Source: Chitinophagales bacterium
Lineage (GTDB): Bacteria > Bacteroidota > Bacteroidia > Chitinophagales > Chitinophagaceae
NCBI GenBank assembly: GCA_017303855.1
Contig: JAFLBL010000006.1
Location: forward strand, 124,001-188,000
Length of the DNA stretch: 64,000 bases
Reading direction: 5' to 3'
The position numbers were made by a program, and so were the translations under genes. Of the stretch, positions 51,707 through 60,675 are shown piece by piece. The first letter of the stretch is position 1, and every line of letters starts with the position of its first letter. Under the pieces are notes generated by a model. It had not been told where the DNA came from, ran no database searches, and saw only the letters and a list, made by a program, of their open reading frames with translations.

Positions 51707-52322
51707 AGATGAGTATTCCGCCGATTAGTACCAGTCCAAATATAATAAGTATAACACCATTGATCCGGTTCAGGATATGAATATTATGCGGGGTGAGTTT
51801 ATTCCGGATCCGGCCGGCCAGGAATACCTTGAACAGATCGGCCAGCAGTACAATGGATAAAGCGGTTACGTAAATAATGGTTTTGTGCCGGGCCGAAAAG
51901 CTGATCAGGGAGGTGGAGATGGTAAACCAGAGAATGATCATCCCCGGATTCATCAGGTTCATAAAGAAACCGGAGAGTGAGATTTTCAACAGGTCCCGTT
52001 TCCGGTGTTTGAAAACCATTTTGCCGTCTTCATTCACGTTTATTTTTTTGAAAAACAGAAAGTACAATCCGAAAACCATCAGCAGTATGCTGCCGGCAAT
52101 CCCGATTGGTTTTTCATAGACCCGGAGACGCAGAAATAATTCGGTAAATACATTGGCGATCAGGACCAGGGTAATATCGCTGGCGGAAACGCCAAAGGCA
52201 AATGCCAGTCCGCCTTTATGCCCGTTGGTAAGACTGTGTTTTATTACGGAAAAGAATACCGGCCCCACTGTAATACTCAGCAGCAGTCCGATGGAGAATC
52301 CTTTTGCGATAATTTCAATCAT
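51687..52322 (-). CDS. LysE-family exporter
   Basis: A 211-residue membrane protein with about six helices, read from ATG 52322; the longer frame to 52370 would translate a heptad array and is rejected. LysE/RhtB motifs are GFSIGLLLSITVGPVFFSVI near the N-terminus and FFMNLMNPGMIILWF in the middle. The family exports amino acids such as lysine, threonine or homoserine lactones; the substrate here is unknown. A heptad array and the end of the four-helix-bundle element start 4 bp upstream of the start codon, so the element has probably replaced its promoter region. Confidence 0.85.
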   Translation of the reverse strand: MIEIIAKGFSIGLLLSITVGPVFFSVIKHSLTNGHKGGLAFAFGVSASDITLVLIANVFTELFLRLRVYEKPIGIAGSILLMVFGLYFLFFKKINVNEDGKMVFKHRKRDLLKISLSGFFMNLMNPGMIILWFTISTSLISFSARHKTIIYVTALSIVLLADLFKVFLAGRIRNKLTPHNIHILNRINGVILIIFGLVLIGGILIYGNWTH

Positions 52323-52325
52323 AAA

Positions 52326-52815
52326 AAGTACGAAGTTAGAAGTACGAAGTACGAAACTCCGAAGAGCCACATCCTATTTTGAAAGGGCTTTGTTTATTGA
52401 TGAAACAATGATTCTTAATATTTGTGTTCCTTCATCAATCAGATAATCTGTTTTATTGTCGTATGAAGGATTAAATCTTTTCAACAATTCCAAAAAATAA
52501 ACCGACTCGTCAATCTCTTCTTCTACAATTTTTAGTTTATGAATAAAGTCTGCTTCAGATTCAGCTCTTCTTGCGGCTCTGTAATTTGCACCAACAGAAG
52601 AAGCTGGTCTTATTAACTGACTTGTAAAAGCTTTATTTAATGTGCTATAGGGAAGTTCTTGAACAAGCTTTCCAACAGCAACTGCAAAAGCAAAAGTGCG
52701 TTCTTTCAAATCCTGCATAGATTAAGGTTTTACACCGCAACCTATAAAGATTTTTACCGAAAATTCAACCTGTCCCCACGATTTTCTTAATAACCGTACT
52801 TCTAACTTCGTACTT
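52326..52815. mobile_element. Inverted-repeat cassette carrying a four-helix-bundle (S23/IVP) gene
   Basis: The 21 bp at 52326-52346 are the exact reverse complement of 52795-52815. Both consist of three heptads of the AAGTACG/AAGTTAG type; the left one continues with two more heptads. They enclose a single AT-rich gene (52374-52718) and fit exactly between the lysE-type start codon and the last base of the GH3 stop codon. S23/IVP proteins are known from intervening sequences in 23S rRNA, whose ends pair into a stem. This unit has the same plan but lies between protein genes. Confidence 0.7.
52374..52718 (-). CDS. Four-helix-bundle protein of the S23/IVP family
   Basis: A 114-residue helical protein of the family first found inside 23S rRNA intervening sequences. 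Typical motifs are present: LKERTFAFAVAVGKLVQELP, LTSQLIRPASSVGANYRAARRAESEADFIHKL-like segments and EEEIDESVYFLELL. The fold is a four-helix bundle that forms pentamers in related bAvd proteins and binds nucleic acid; the function of the intergenic members is unknown. The gene is distinctly AT-rich against its neighbours and lies between perfect inverted repeats, so it appears to be carried by a small element. Confidence 0.88.
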   Translation of the reverse strand: MQDLKERTFAFAVAVGKLVQELPYSTLNKAFTSQLIRPASSVGANYRAARRAESEADFIHKLKIVEEEIDESVYFLELLKRFNPSYDNKTDYLIDEGTQILRIIVSSINKALSK

Positions 52816-54350
52816 TAAAGAACTTTCCTGCTTTGAAGAAACCCCTCCCATTCCTCCAGCATTTTCCCTTTCATTACCCGTGGAAATTTATGCTGACTGC
52901 CCAGTTTTCCTTTCAGTTCCATAAATTTCAGGAAGGTTTCTTCGGGCAATACTTCCACAAATATTTCTTTAAGGGCACTGGTTCTTTCCACGGCATAATC
53001 ATCATTGAGTGAACAAAGATGCTCATCAATTCTTTTCTTCAGTAAAGCCGGATCTACTTTATCATTGGTGCCGATATACCACCGGTGTGCGAAGAAATTC
53101 TGATACGGGAAGCCCACCACGGTATATTCCGGAATACTGGCATTGAATTCGTCACTTACGAGTTCAATGGCTTTGTTCATATTGTCCACGCTCAGGTGCT
53201 CACCCGTCAGGCTGAGAAAATGTTTGGTACGGCCGGTGATCACGAGTTCGCTTCGTTCGAGATCAGTGAATTTTATCGTATCGCCAATGAGGTAGCGCCA
53301 GGAGCCGGCATTGGTACTCATCAGCAGGGCATACTCTTTACCTTCTTCCACTTCATGGATCATTTTTGCATCCGCATCCGGTACTATTTTACCATCAGCG
53401 TCAAAATTTTTATCATCAAAGGGAACAAATTCAAAGAAGATATTATTATTCAGGATCAGCTGCATGCCTTTGGCGTGTTCCCGGGTTTTGTACCCGATAA
53501 AGCCTTCACTGGATAAATAATTTTCAATATAGACGATCGGTTTACCGAGTAGTTTTTCAAATCCTTTTTTATACGGTTCAAAAGCCACTCCTCCGTGTAC
53601 AAAGAAGCTGAAGTTGGGCCAGATCTCATGGATATGCTTCACTTTGTAATGTTCAATCACCATTTCCATACACATCTGGCACCAGGCCGGTACACCCACG
53701 ATATACCCGATATCCCATTCTTTCGCGTGCTCTACAATTTCATGAAGCTTCTGATTCCAGTCGCTCAGTGCCGCAATACGTCCGCCGGGTTTATAAAATG
53801 TCTGGAACCAGAAAGGTCGCTTGCGGGCCAGGATACCACTGAGGTCACCGGCATACCAGCCGGCTTTTCCTTTTTGCAGATCGGTGGCGCCGCCCAGCAT
53901 CAGAAAGCCCTTGGTCATCGCTTTTTTATTCGCGTCTTCGTATTTGATCAGGCTGATCAGCTGGCGGACATAATTTATGGTATTACTGCGCAGCAGTTCA
54001 CGGGTTACCGGAATATACTTACTGGCTGCTTCAGAAGTGCCCGAACTTAAGGCATAGTATTTTATTTTTCCCGGCCAGGTTACATCCGGTACGCCATCCA
54101 GTGTTTTCTTCCACCACTCTTCATAGATTTTATTGTAATCATGAATGGGTACCAGTTCCTGGAATTTCTTTCCGGGATGCTTGCTCAGCAGGGCTTCATC
54201 AAAATGGTATTGCTGGCCAAACTCGGTGAACCGGGCTTTCTTCAGTAGTTTTTTTAATACCCGGAGTTGTTGCCTGCGCGGATCATTGGGAGGAAGGCGA
54301 AGCGCCGCGGCAATGGCTTTGGGCAGTTTTATATCAATAATTGTGGCCAT
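52815..54350 (-). CDS. GH3 auxin-responsive promoter-like protein
   Basis: A 511-residue protein of the GH3 family, acyl-adenylating enzymes related to plant amido synthetases and common in Bacteroidota. Visible motifs: YYALSSGTSEAASKYIPV (the ATP-binding loop), YLSSEGFIGY, STNAGSWRYLIGDTIKF (motif with the adenylate-binding Asp) and LVITGRTKHFLSLTGEHLS. The bacterial substrate is unknown; it may join an acyl acid to an amino acid. The stop codon overlaps the inverted-repeat cassette by one base. Confidence 0.9.
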   Translation of the reverse strand: MATIIDIKLPKAIAAALRLPPNDPRRQQLRVLKKLLKKARFTEFGQQYHFDEALLSKHPGKKFQELVPIHDYNKIYEEWWKKTLDGVPDVTWPGKIKYYALSSGTSEAASKYIPVTRELLRSNTINYVRQLISLIKYEDANKKAMTKGFLMLGGATDLQKGKAGWYAGDLSGILARKRPFWFQTFYKPGGRIAALSDWNQKLHEIVEHAKEWDIGYIVGVPAWCQMCMEMVIEHYKVKHIHEIWPNFSFFVHGGVAFEPYKKGFEKLLGKPIVYIENYLSSEGFIGYKTREHAKGMQLILNNNIFFEFVPFDDKNFDADGKIVPDADAKMIHEVEEGKEYALLMSTNAGSWRYLIGDTIKFTDLERSELVITGRTKHFLSLTGEHLSVDNMNKAIELVSDEFNASIPEYTVVGFPYQNFFAHRWYIGTNDKVDPALLKKRIDEHLCSLNDDYAVERTSALKEIFVEVLPEETFLKFMELKGKLGSQHKFPRVMKGKMLEEWEGFLQSRKVL

Positions 54351-54430
54351 TCGTAGCTGGTCGGTTAGGATTAAAGTTACGTGTTACTCGTTAAGAAAAG
54401 GCGAATATAAGCCTTGTCCGCTGATTCGTT

Positions 54431-56374
54431 TCAACCGCCCAGCCGGCGCCACGCCCTTTGAATCATTTTCAGGTCGGCTGTAACCGTATAATCACGCGCA
54501 TACCAGTAGTCTGTCAGTTGCATACTTTCCTTACTCAGCAGTTGTGTTTGCTGCAAAGGCACCCCGTTGCAGGCCAATATACCGGGACGAAGTACGGGCA
54601 GTGCCGATCCCTTACCTGCATAGCCCACCCATGTTTTTTTTCCGGCTATAACCACAAAACAATTGGCCAGGAAAGAAAATGGCTTTTTTATCAAAACCAG
54701 TTGTACCGGGAAACTAAGTATCCCGGCCAGGGAAACCGCTACATCTGCCAGCCTCTTTAACCGCCGGTAATAGGGATCTGCAAGCGGATAACCATTTTCT
54801 TTGGATACGGCCTCTCCGGAACTGTCTTTGGAATCACTGCTCACCAGGCTATGACTGCCGGAGCTATGAAACCGGGCCCCGATACCGGCCGGTAATGACT
54901 GGATCTGAGCAATAATTTCAGCGAAAGACAACTGACCCTGGCAGAAAATAATTTCCCTGAAGGGCAGCAGTCCGGATAACTGACCAAGCTCTTTATAATA
55001 ACCAATGGCGGTTTGATCTTCTTTATTTACAGCAATGCGACCCAATACCTGTTGCCGTACACCGGACTCTTCCAGCAATTGCATCACTTCATCGTATTCG
55101 GCTTCCGAACCGGCAATTACAAAAGTGGGGTGTTCCTCTTTCTGTTTATCTGTGCTGATTACACGGAGACGAACCAGCAACAACCGCAGTAAACTCAGGA
55201 GCAGAAAACCCAGTATGGCGCCGAATAATACAATTCCTCTTGAGAAACGGTATTGTTCCGGTAAAAGGGAATACGCAGCGAGCAATGTAATTCCCGCAAT
55301 GGCGGATGAACGCATCAGCTCACTCCATTTATACCAGCGGTCATACAGGCCGGCATACCAGGCTGCTACCAGGAAGAAGACGGTATATGCCGGAATGGCA
55401 ACCCAGAGCAGCTGGTTTTCATATTCAATATCGGGACGTACATAGCTGGTCCAGATTTCTTTGATCCACCAGAAGGAAAGCAGGATTAATGCGGCATCTA
55501 AAAGGGGCAGCCCTATCTGGCGGATAAACTGACCCAGGGCCGTTAATGCCGCTCTGAACCAGATGGCAAGATGAATAAGGCTGTTGAAAATGCCCGCCTG
55601 CCGCCCGCCATAATGTTTATTTACAAAAAGACTCATGGCCGAATAGAACATCCGGACATAGTTCATACTGCCTTTCTTCGTGCTCTCGCCTTTAAAATGA
55701 ATGATGGTAGTGCCGGCAAAGTAATAATTTTTATACCCGGCTTTTTGTATACGGTAACTGAGATCCACATCTTCCCCGTACATAAAGAAGCGTTCATCAA
55801 AACCACCGGTTTTATCCAATACTGTTTTGCGGATCATCATAAAGGCGCCGGCCAGTACATCCACTTCATTGTTTTTATGTTCCTCGAGATGACCGAGATG
55901 ATACCTTGAAAACTGAGCCGAACGTGGAAATAAACGAGCCAGCCCGAAAAGTTTGTATAAGGAAGTAAGGGGAGAAGGAAAGGCCCGCTTGGACTCTTTC
56001 AGAAAAGTACCGCTTCCATCCACCATCCGGCTGCCCAGGGCACCGGCTTCCGGGTGTTCCTGAAAAAAACGGATACAGTTTTCAAAACAATCTTCGGGTA
56101 CAATGGTATCCGGGTTGAGGAATAATACATATTGACCACGGCTGCGTGCCAGTCCCTGGTTACAGGCCTGCGCAAAACCGATATTTTCCTGGTTCGCTAT
56201 AAACTGCACTTCCGGGAAAAGGGGTTGCAGATAGGCAAGGCTGTTGTCCGGGGAACTGTTGTCCACAACAATCACTTCTCCGCCTGTTTTTAGTAAGGCG
56301 GACCGGACACTGTATAAACACTGTTCCAGAAAGTGTTTAACATTGTAATTCACTATGATAACTGACAATTCCAA
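54431..56374 (-). CDS. GT2 glycosyltransferase with C-terminal membrane part
   Basis: A 647-residue protein. The N-terminal ~270 residues are a rhamnosyltransferase-like GT2 domain (ELSVIIVNYNVKHFLEQCL, VVDNSSPDNS, LFLNPDTIVPED, GAFMMIRKTVLDKTGGFDERFFMYGEDVDLSYR). It is followed by about four membrane helices (~280-410) and a Rossmann-like C-terminal domain (FVIAGSEAEYDEVMQLLEE) resembling the nucleotide-binding part of polyprenyl-sugar transferases, then another helix. It probably adds a sugar to surface polysaccharide precursors. It is next to the GH3 gene on the same strand and divergent from the phosphatase gene. Confidence 0.87.
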   Translation of the reverse strand: MELSVIIVNYNVKHFLEQCLYSVRSALLKTGGEVIVVDNSSPDNSLAYLQPLFPEVQFIANQENIGFAQACNQGLARSRGQYVLFLNPDTIVPEDCFENCIRFFQEHPEAGALGSRMVDGSGTFLKESKRAFPSPLTSLYKLFGLARLFPRSAQFSRYHLGHLEEHKNNEVDVLAGAFMMIRKTVLDKTGGFDERFFMYGEDVDLSYRIQKAGYKNYYFAGTTIIHFKGESTKKGSMNYVRMFYSAMSLFVNKHYGGRQAGIFNSLIHLAIWFRAALTALGQFIRQIGLPLLDAALILLSFWWIKEIWTSYVRPDIEYENQLLWVAIPAYTVFFLVAAWYAGLYDRWYKWSELMRSSAIAGITLLAAYSLLPEQYRFSRGIVLFGAILGFLLLSLLRLLLVRLRVISTDKQKEEHPTFVIAGSEAEYDEVMQLLEESGVRQQVLGRIAVNKEDQTAIGYYKELGQLSGLLPFREIIFCQGQLSFAEIIAQIQSLPAGIGARFHSSGSHSLVSSDSKDSSGEAVSKENGYPLADPYYRRLKRLADVAVSLAGILSFPVQLVLIKKPFSFLANCFVVIAGKKTWVGYAGKGSALPVLRPGILACNGVPLQQTQLLSKESMQLTDYWYARDYTVTADLKMIQRAWRRLGG

Positions 56375-56468
56375 CCAGCAGACAACTTAATACACGAAGT
56401 ACGAAGTTTTTAACAAGAGTGCAAAATAGCCGCAGAGCCGGGCGGCATTCATTTCCCGCAAAACGTTC

Positions 56469-56476
56469 TATCTTTG
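56469..56476 (+). promoter_or_regulatory. Possible -7 box directly before the suhB-like gene
   Basis: TATCTTTG fits the Bacteroidota -7 consensus TAnnTTTG exactly and lies only 3 bp before the ATG at 56480. If it is used, the transcript would start at or within the first codon and be leaderless. The -33 region is not clear. Confidence 0.4.
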
Positions 56477-56479
56477 CCC

Positions 56480-57259
56480 ATGCTTAAACCCGCCCTTATC
56501 ACTGCTGCCAGAGCCGGCGCAGCAGAAATACTCCGGTTTTTCAACGGGGAATTCAAAGTCAGTAATAAAGAAGGAGTCAATAACCTGGTGACGGAGGCGG
56601 ATCACGCTGCTGAAAAAGCCATATTGGATGTAATCCGTTCTGCGTTTCCGGATCACCAGGTACTGGCTGAAGAAACAGGTGAAATAAAGCAGGATTCGAC
56701 CTATAAATGGATTATTGACCCGATTGACGGTACGGTCAATTTTGCCCATGGTATTCCGCTCAACTGTGTGTCGATTGGTATTGAAAAGGAAGGGCAAATG
56801 ATTATGGGTGCGGTTTATAATCCGCACCTCAATGAATTTTATTTTGCAGAGAAAGGAAAGGGCGCCACACTGAATGATAAACCGATCCGGGTGAGTGAGG
56901 AAACAGCCGTGATCAAATCCTGCCTGGTCACCGGTTTCCCGTATACGTATATCAATATGCCCAATGGCCCGCTTGAAATATTTGACCGGCTGATCCGGAA
57001 AGGGGTACCGGTACGCCGGCTGGGTTCCGCCGCCATAGATCTTTGCTGGGTGGCTGCCGGAAGGTTTGATGGATTTTATGAACATAAACTCGAAGCCTGG
57101 GACAGTGCGGCCGGATACCTGATGGTGGAAGAAGCGGGAGGTAAAGTAACAGATTTTACCGGCAGTCCCTTTTCAGTATATCAGCACCGCGTGCTGGCCA
57201 CCAATGGAAAAATTCACGACGAACTGCTTGCCGTCATCAACAACGAAATAGAATTATGA
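56480..57259 (+). CDS. Inositol monophosphatase family protein
   Basis: A 259-residue phosphatase of the SuhB/IMPase family, read from ATG 56480. Metal- and phosphate-binding motifs are complete: LAEETGE (motif with catalytic Glu), WIIDPIDGTVNFAHG, and the late Asp motif AWDSAAGYLMVEEAGGKV. It hydrolyses inositol-1-phosphate or related sugar phosphates; in some bacteria SuhB also aids rRNA transcription. It overlaps thiL by ATGA, so the two are translated together. Confidence 0.92.
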   Translation: MLKPALITAARAGAAEILRFFNGEFKVSNKEGVNNLVTEADHAAEKAILDVIRSAFPDHQVLAEETGEIKQDSTYKWIIDPIDGTVNFAHGIPLNCVSIGIEKEGQMIMGAVYNPHLNEFYFAEKGKGATLNDKPIRVSEETAVIKSCLVTGFPYTYINMPNGPLEIFDRLIRKGVPVRRLGSAAIDLCWVAAGRFDGFYEHKLEAWDSAAGYLMVEEAGGKVTDFTGSPFSVYQHRVLATNGKIHDELLAVINNEIEL

Positions 57260-58287
57260 GTACAGAGAGAACAGAAATCAGCAGCCTGGGCGAGTTTGGC
57301 CTGATTGATCATTTAACAAGGAATATTGAATTACAACAGGCTTCATCCGTATTAGGCGTGGGCGATGATGCCGCGGTGATCGATCATTTCGGGAAACAAA
57401 CGGTGGTAACCACTGATCTCCTGCTGGAGGGAGTGCATTTTGATCTGATGTACACGCCGCTGAAACACCTTGGCTATAAAAGTGTGGTGGTGAACCTGAG
57501 TGATATCTATGCCATGAACGCGGTACCCACACAGATCGTGATCAGTATAGGGATCAGCAACCGATTCAGTCTCGAGGCCCTGGATGAATTTTATGAAGGC
57601 GTATACGCGGCCTGTGAAAAATACGGGGTGGACCTGGTGGGTGGCGATACTACTTCCTCACAGAAAGGCTTTGTAATATCCATAACGGCGCTGGGTGAAG
57701 TGGCTCCCGATAAATTTGTAAAAAGAAGTACCGCGCAAAAAGGCAACCTGCTTTGTGTCAGTGGCGATCTTGGTGCGGCTTATGTAGGCCTCTTGTTCCT
57801 GGAACGGGAGAAAAAAATATTCATGGAAAGTCCCGGGGTACAACCCGACCTGGAAGGCGAATCATTTGTTATTGGTAAATTACTGAAACCCGAGGCAAGG
57901 AAAGATATCGTGGAGTTTTTTGCCGCAAACGATATTCTCCCGACTGCGATGATGGATATCAGTGACGGACTGAGTTCAGAAATTCTGCATATCTGTAAAG
58001 ACAGCAACCTGGGTTGTGTGTTATACGAGGAAAAAATTCCGGTAGCGGATCAGATGAAAAACGCTGCCTATAAATTTGAAATAGATCCCACCGCCTGTGC
58101 GTTAAGTGGCGGAGAGGATTATGAACTGTTGTTCACTATTCCGCAGGCTGACTACGAGAAACTGGTGCTCAACGAACAGATCAGTGTGGTGGGGTATATG
58201 ACGGAGCCTGAACTAGGGGCGCATATTATTACCAAGGGAGGAGGCAAACATGCCATAACAGCCCAGGGCTGGAATCATCTTACCTAA
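57256..58287 (+). CDS. thiL: Thiamine-monophosphate kinase
   Basis: A 343-residue ThiL, which phosphorylates thiamine monophosphate to thiamine diphosphate. Motifs: GEFGLIDHL at the N-terminus, GVGDDAAVID (first metal/ATP site), LLEGVHFDL, DIYAMNAVPTQIVISIG, VGGDTTSS and DISDGLSSEI, then ALSGGEDYELLFT. The length is typical. Its start overlaps the stop of the phosphatase gene. No thiamine riboswitch is visible upstream. Confidence 0.95.
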   Translation: MSTERTEISSLGEFGLIDHLTRNIELQQASSVLGVGDDAAVIDHFGKQTVVTTDLLLEGVHFDLMYTPLKHLGYKSVVVNLSDIYAMNAVPTQIVISIGISNRFSLEALDEFYEGVYAACEKYGVDLVGGDTTSSQKGFVISITALGEVAPDKFVKRSTAQKGNLLCVSGDLGAAYVGLLFLEREKKIFMESPGVQPDLEGESFVIGKLLKPEARKDIVEFFAANDILPTAMMDISDGLSSEILHICKDSNLGCVLYEEKIPVADQMKNAAYKFEIDPTACALSGGEDYELLFTIPQADYEKLVLNEQISVVGYMTEPELGAHIITKGGGKHAITAQGWNHLT

Positions 58288-58305
58288 ACGGATGTAGTAA
58301 ATCCT

Positions 58306-59820
58306 ATGAGAGGACTATTGCTGGTTTTATGGGTTGCAATTTTTCTGACTGCCTGCAGAACAGGCCGGTCAGGCGTATCCCCGACCCGTAAAATTGCTCC
58401 GGCCGTTTTGCAGCGCGACTATGAGCTCTATCGTTCCATACTTGAAAAGCATCATCCCGGTTTATACTGGTATACGTCCAAAGATAGCATGGACGCGGGC
58501 TTTGCCTGGGGACAAAGTCAGCTGAATGATTCACTGACTGAGCCGGAGTTCAGGAAAGTCCTGAATTATGTTACGGCCCGTATAAATTGCGGACATACCA
58601 CCGTACGCAGTTCAAAAGCATGGTCAAAATACAGCGATACGGTACGGCTGGGCAAAATGTTTCCGCTGAGCATGAAACTCTGGAATGACACGATGCTGGT
58701 TACGGCTAATCTTAACCGTAATGACCGGATACTGCGGCGCGGCACGATGATTACAAAAGTCAATGGCAAAACCGTTAAGGAACTCACCGATACCATGTTC
58801 AGGTATATCTCTACAGACGGGTATAACCTGACGCATAAATACCAGACACTGAGCAACCGGGGGTATTTCGGTTCCCTGTACACTACTTTATATGGCCCGC
58901 GTGAAAAATATGAACTGGAATATATAGACAGTACGGGTAAGCCGGCTTTGATCACTATTCCTGTATATAATCCGGCAGCGGATACGGTCGGGCGAATGGC
59001 AGTACGGCCACCGGCAAAGGTTCCGCGCCCTTCTAAGAAAGAAAGAAAACGGCAACAGATCAGTACCATCCGGCTGCTCCGGATTGATACCGCCAATCAT
59101 TCCGCGATGATGTCGCTTTCCACCTTTGGCCGCGGGTATGGATTGCGGAAGTTTTTCCGTCAGTCATTCCGGGCACTGAAAGAAAATAATATCACGCACC
59201 TCATTGTAGATGTACGCGGCAACGGCGGCGGGAGTGTAAGCAACTCCACATTACTGACAAAATACCTCGCGGATCAACGGTTTAAAGTAGGCGATTCTTT
59301 ATACGCCATTACGAAACGGAGTCCTTATTACCGCTATATCCAGAATCATTTCTGGAATAAAGTATTTATTGGATTTTTTACCCGTAAAAGAAAGGATGAG
59401 AAGTATCATTTCGGTTATTTCGAACGGCATTATTTCCGTCCGCGGAAAAACAATCACTTTACGGGCAAGAGCTATATTGTAACGGGAGGAAACTCCTTTT
59501 CGGCCACTACCTTATTTACGTCTGCACTGATCCGTCAGGAAAATGTGATCGTGATTGGCGAAGAAACAGGTGGCGGGGCGTATGGAAACTCGGCCTGGCT
59601 GATTCCCGATGTTACGTTGCCGGGTACAGGCGTACGCTTTCGTTTGCCTTTATTCCGGCTGGTTATTGACAGCCGTACACCTAAAGACGGACGCGGGGTA
59701 CAACCGGAAATAACTTCCTTTCCCAGTATAGATGCCATCCGGCGCAACGCGGATTTTAAAATTGAAACCGTTATGGAACTGATCCGAAAGGAACAGGCCC
59801 TGAAAAAGGAGAACCCCTGA
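58306..59820 (+). CDS. S41-family peptidase lipoprotein
   Basis: A 504-residue protein with a lipoprotein signal (IFLTAC, Cys17). Its C-terminal half is the S41 protease fold (HLIVDVRGNGGGSVSNSTLLTKYL, YIVTGGNSFSATTLFTSAL, GEETGGGAYGNSAWL, DGRGVQPEI), with the Ser of GGNSFSAT as nucleophile. The N-terminal ~230 residues contain a degenerate PDZ-like segment (RILRRGTMITKVNGKTVKEL). It may act in periplasmic protein or peptide turnover. A hairpin overlaps its stop codon. Confidence 0.87.
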   Translation: MRGLLLVLWVAIFLTACRTGRSGVSPTRKIAPAVLQRDYELYRSILEKHHPGLYWYTSKDSMDAGFAWGQSQLNDSLTEPEFRKVLNYVTARINCGHTTVRSSKAWSKYSDTVRLGKMFPLSMKLWNDTMLVTANLNRNDRILRRGTMITKVNGKTVKELTDTMFRYISTDGYNLTHKYQTLSNRGYFGSLYTTLYGPREKYELEYIDSTGKPALITIPVYNPAADTVGRMAVRPPAKVPRPSKKERKRQQISTIRLLRIDTANHSAMMSLSTFGRGYGLRKFFRQSFRALKENNITHLIVDVRGNGGGSVSNSTLLTKYLADQRFKVGDSLYAITKRSPYYRYIQNHFWNKVFIGFFTRKRKDEKYHFGYFERHYFRPRKNNHFTGKSYIVTGGNSFSATTLFTSALIRQENVIVIGEETGGGAYGNSAWLIPDVTLPGTGVRFRLPLFRLVIDSRTPKDGRGVQPEITSFPSIDAIRRNADFKIETVMELIRKEQALKKENP

Positions 59821-59835
59821 CAATTGCCAGGGGTT
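59812..59835 (+). terminator. Hairpin at the end of the S41 gene
   Basis: Stem AACCCCTG (59812-59819) and CAGGGGTT (59828-59835) with an 8-base loop, overlapping the stop codon at 59818-59820. It is followed by GTTCC, a weak T-tract, so it may stop or merely protect the transcript. Confidence 0.6.
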
Positions 59836-59879
59836 GTTCCTATCGTTGGTATCTGTACCTGAAAAAAACTGAGACTTGT

Positions 59880-60476
59880 TTATTCCGCTTCGGCCACTAC
59901 TTCCTTTACTTCAGGAATCATTCTCTTCATCATGCCTTCAATACCGGCCTTCAGTGTAATCATGGAAGAAGGGCAACCACTGCAGGAGCCCTGCATGGCG
60001 AGATTAACCGTTCCGGCTTCATAGCTTTTAAACTGAATGGCGCCGCCATCCATTTCCACTGCGGGGCGAACATAATTATCGAGCAGTTCTTTAATTCTTT
60101 TTACCACATCATCATCGTCTGCGGTTACTTCATTGCTGCTGACCTGTTTTACCGTAGCCAGTTCCTCTTCATTCACTACCGGCTTACCTTCTTCCAGGTA
60201 ATCTTTCAGAAACTGGCGGATGGACGGAATTACATCATTCCAATCCGTATCGGTGGTTTTGGACAGGGTCACAAAATTGCTGGCAATAAAAACGGCACGG
60301 ATAAAGGGAAAACCGAATAATTCCGTAGCCAGGGGAGAAGGTTTGGCACTCTCGGCATCCGGAAAATCAATGCTCTTGCCCGGGTATAACAGTTTGTTAG
60401 CCACGAACTTCATGGTCTCCGGGTTCGGGGTCATTTCTGTATAAATGCTGATAATGGGATTGCCTGTTTTGATCAT
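59880..60476 (-). CDS. Nfu-type iron-sulfur cluster carrier
   Basis: A ~198-residue protein read from ATG 60476 (TTG 60506 is the alternative). The N-terminal ~90 residues are an Nfu_N domain (EMTPNPETMKFVANKLL, PSPLATELFGFPFIRAVFI); the C-terminal ~80 are the NifU C-terminal domain with the cluster-binding CxxC (GSCSGCPSSMITLKAGIEGMM). Two such proteins form a bridged 4Fe-4S cluster and deliver it to target enzymes. It is convergent with the S41 gene. Confidence 0.93.
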   Translation of the reverse strand: MIKTGNPIISIYTEMTPNPETMKFVANKLLYPGKSIDFPDAESAKPSPLATELFGFPFIRAVFIASNFVTLSKTTDTDWNDVIPSIRQFLKDYLEEGKPVVNEEELATVKQVSSNEVTADDDDVVKRIKELLDNYVRPAVEMDGGAIQFKSYEAGTVNLAMQGSCSGCPSSMITLKAGIEGMMKRMIPEVKEVVAEAE

Positions 60477-60636
60477 ATCACTCGAATTAGGATGTAAAAA
60501 TAACAAGAATTCCGGGCTTATGTTTACGAAGGCCGGAAACTGAGCTATGAAACTGATCTGGCCCGGGAATCACCGGAAAACCGGGAAAATGCAGGCCGGA
60601 TCAGGGGGTATTGCCGGTTTTCGGTTTTTAACTAAA

Positions 60637-60659
60637 AAAAGCAGCCCGGGGCTGCTTTT
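60637..60659 (-). terminator. Terminator of the ICMT-like gene
   Basis: A perfect 10-bp stem (60637-60646 and 60650-60659) with a 3-base loop and an A-run on the left, giving a T-run on the minus strand. It lies 16 bp after the stop codon of the gene ending at 60676. Confidence 0.85.
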
Positions 60660-60675
60660 CAAAACTTGTAGTGGC

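Noticed and set aside
51687..52370. Longer start for the LysE-type protein at 52370
   Set aside because: The extra 16 residues would be translated from the heptad array, and the ATG at 52322 begins directly with the family's N-terminal helix.
56468..57085. 205-codon minus-strand frame opposite the inositol phosphatase gene
   Set aside because: The plus-strand gene carries all metal-binding motifs; this is its antisense shadow.
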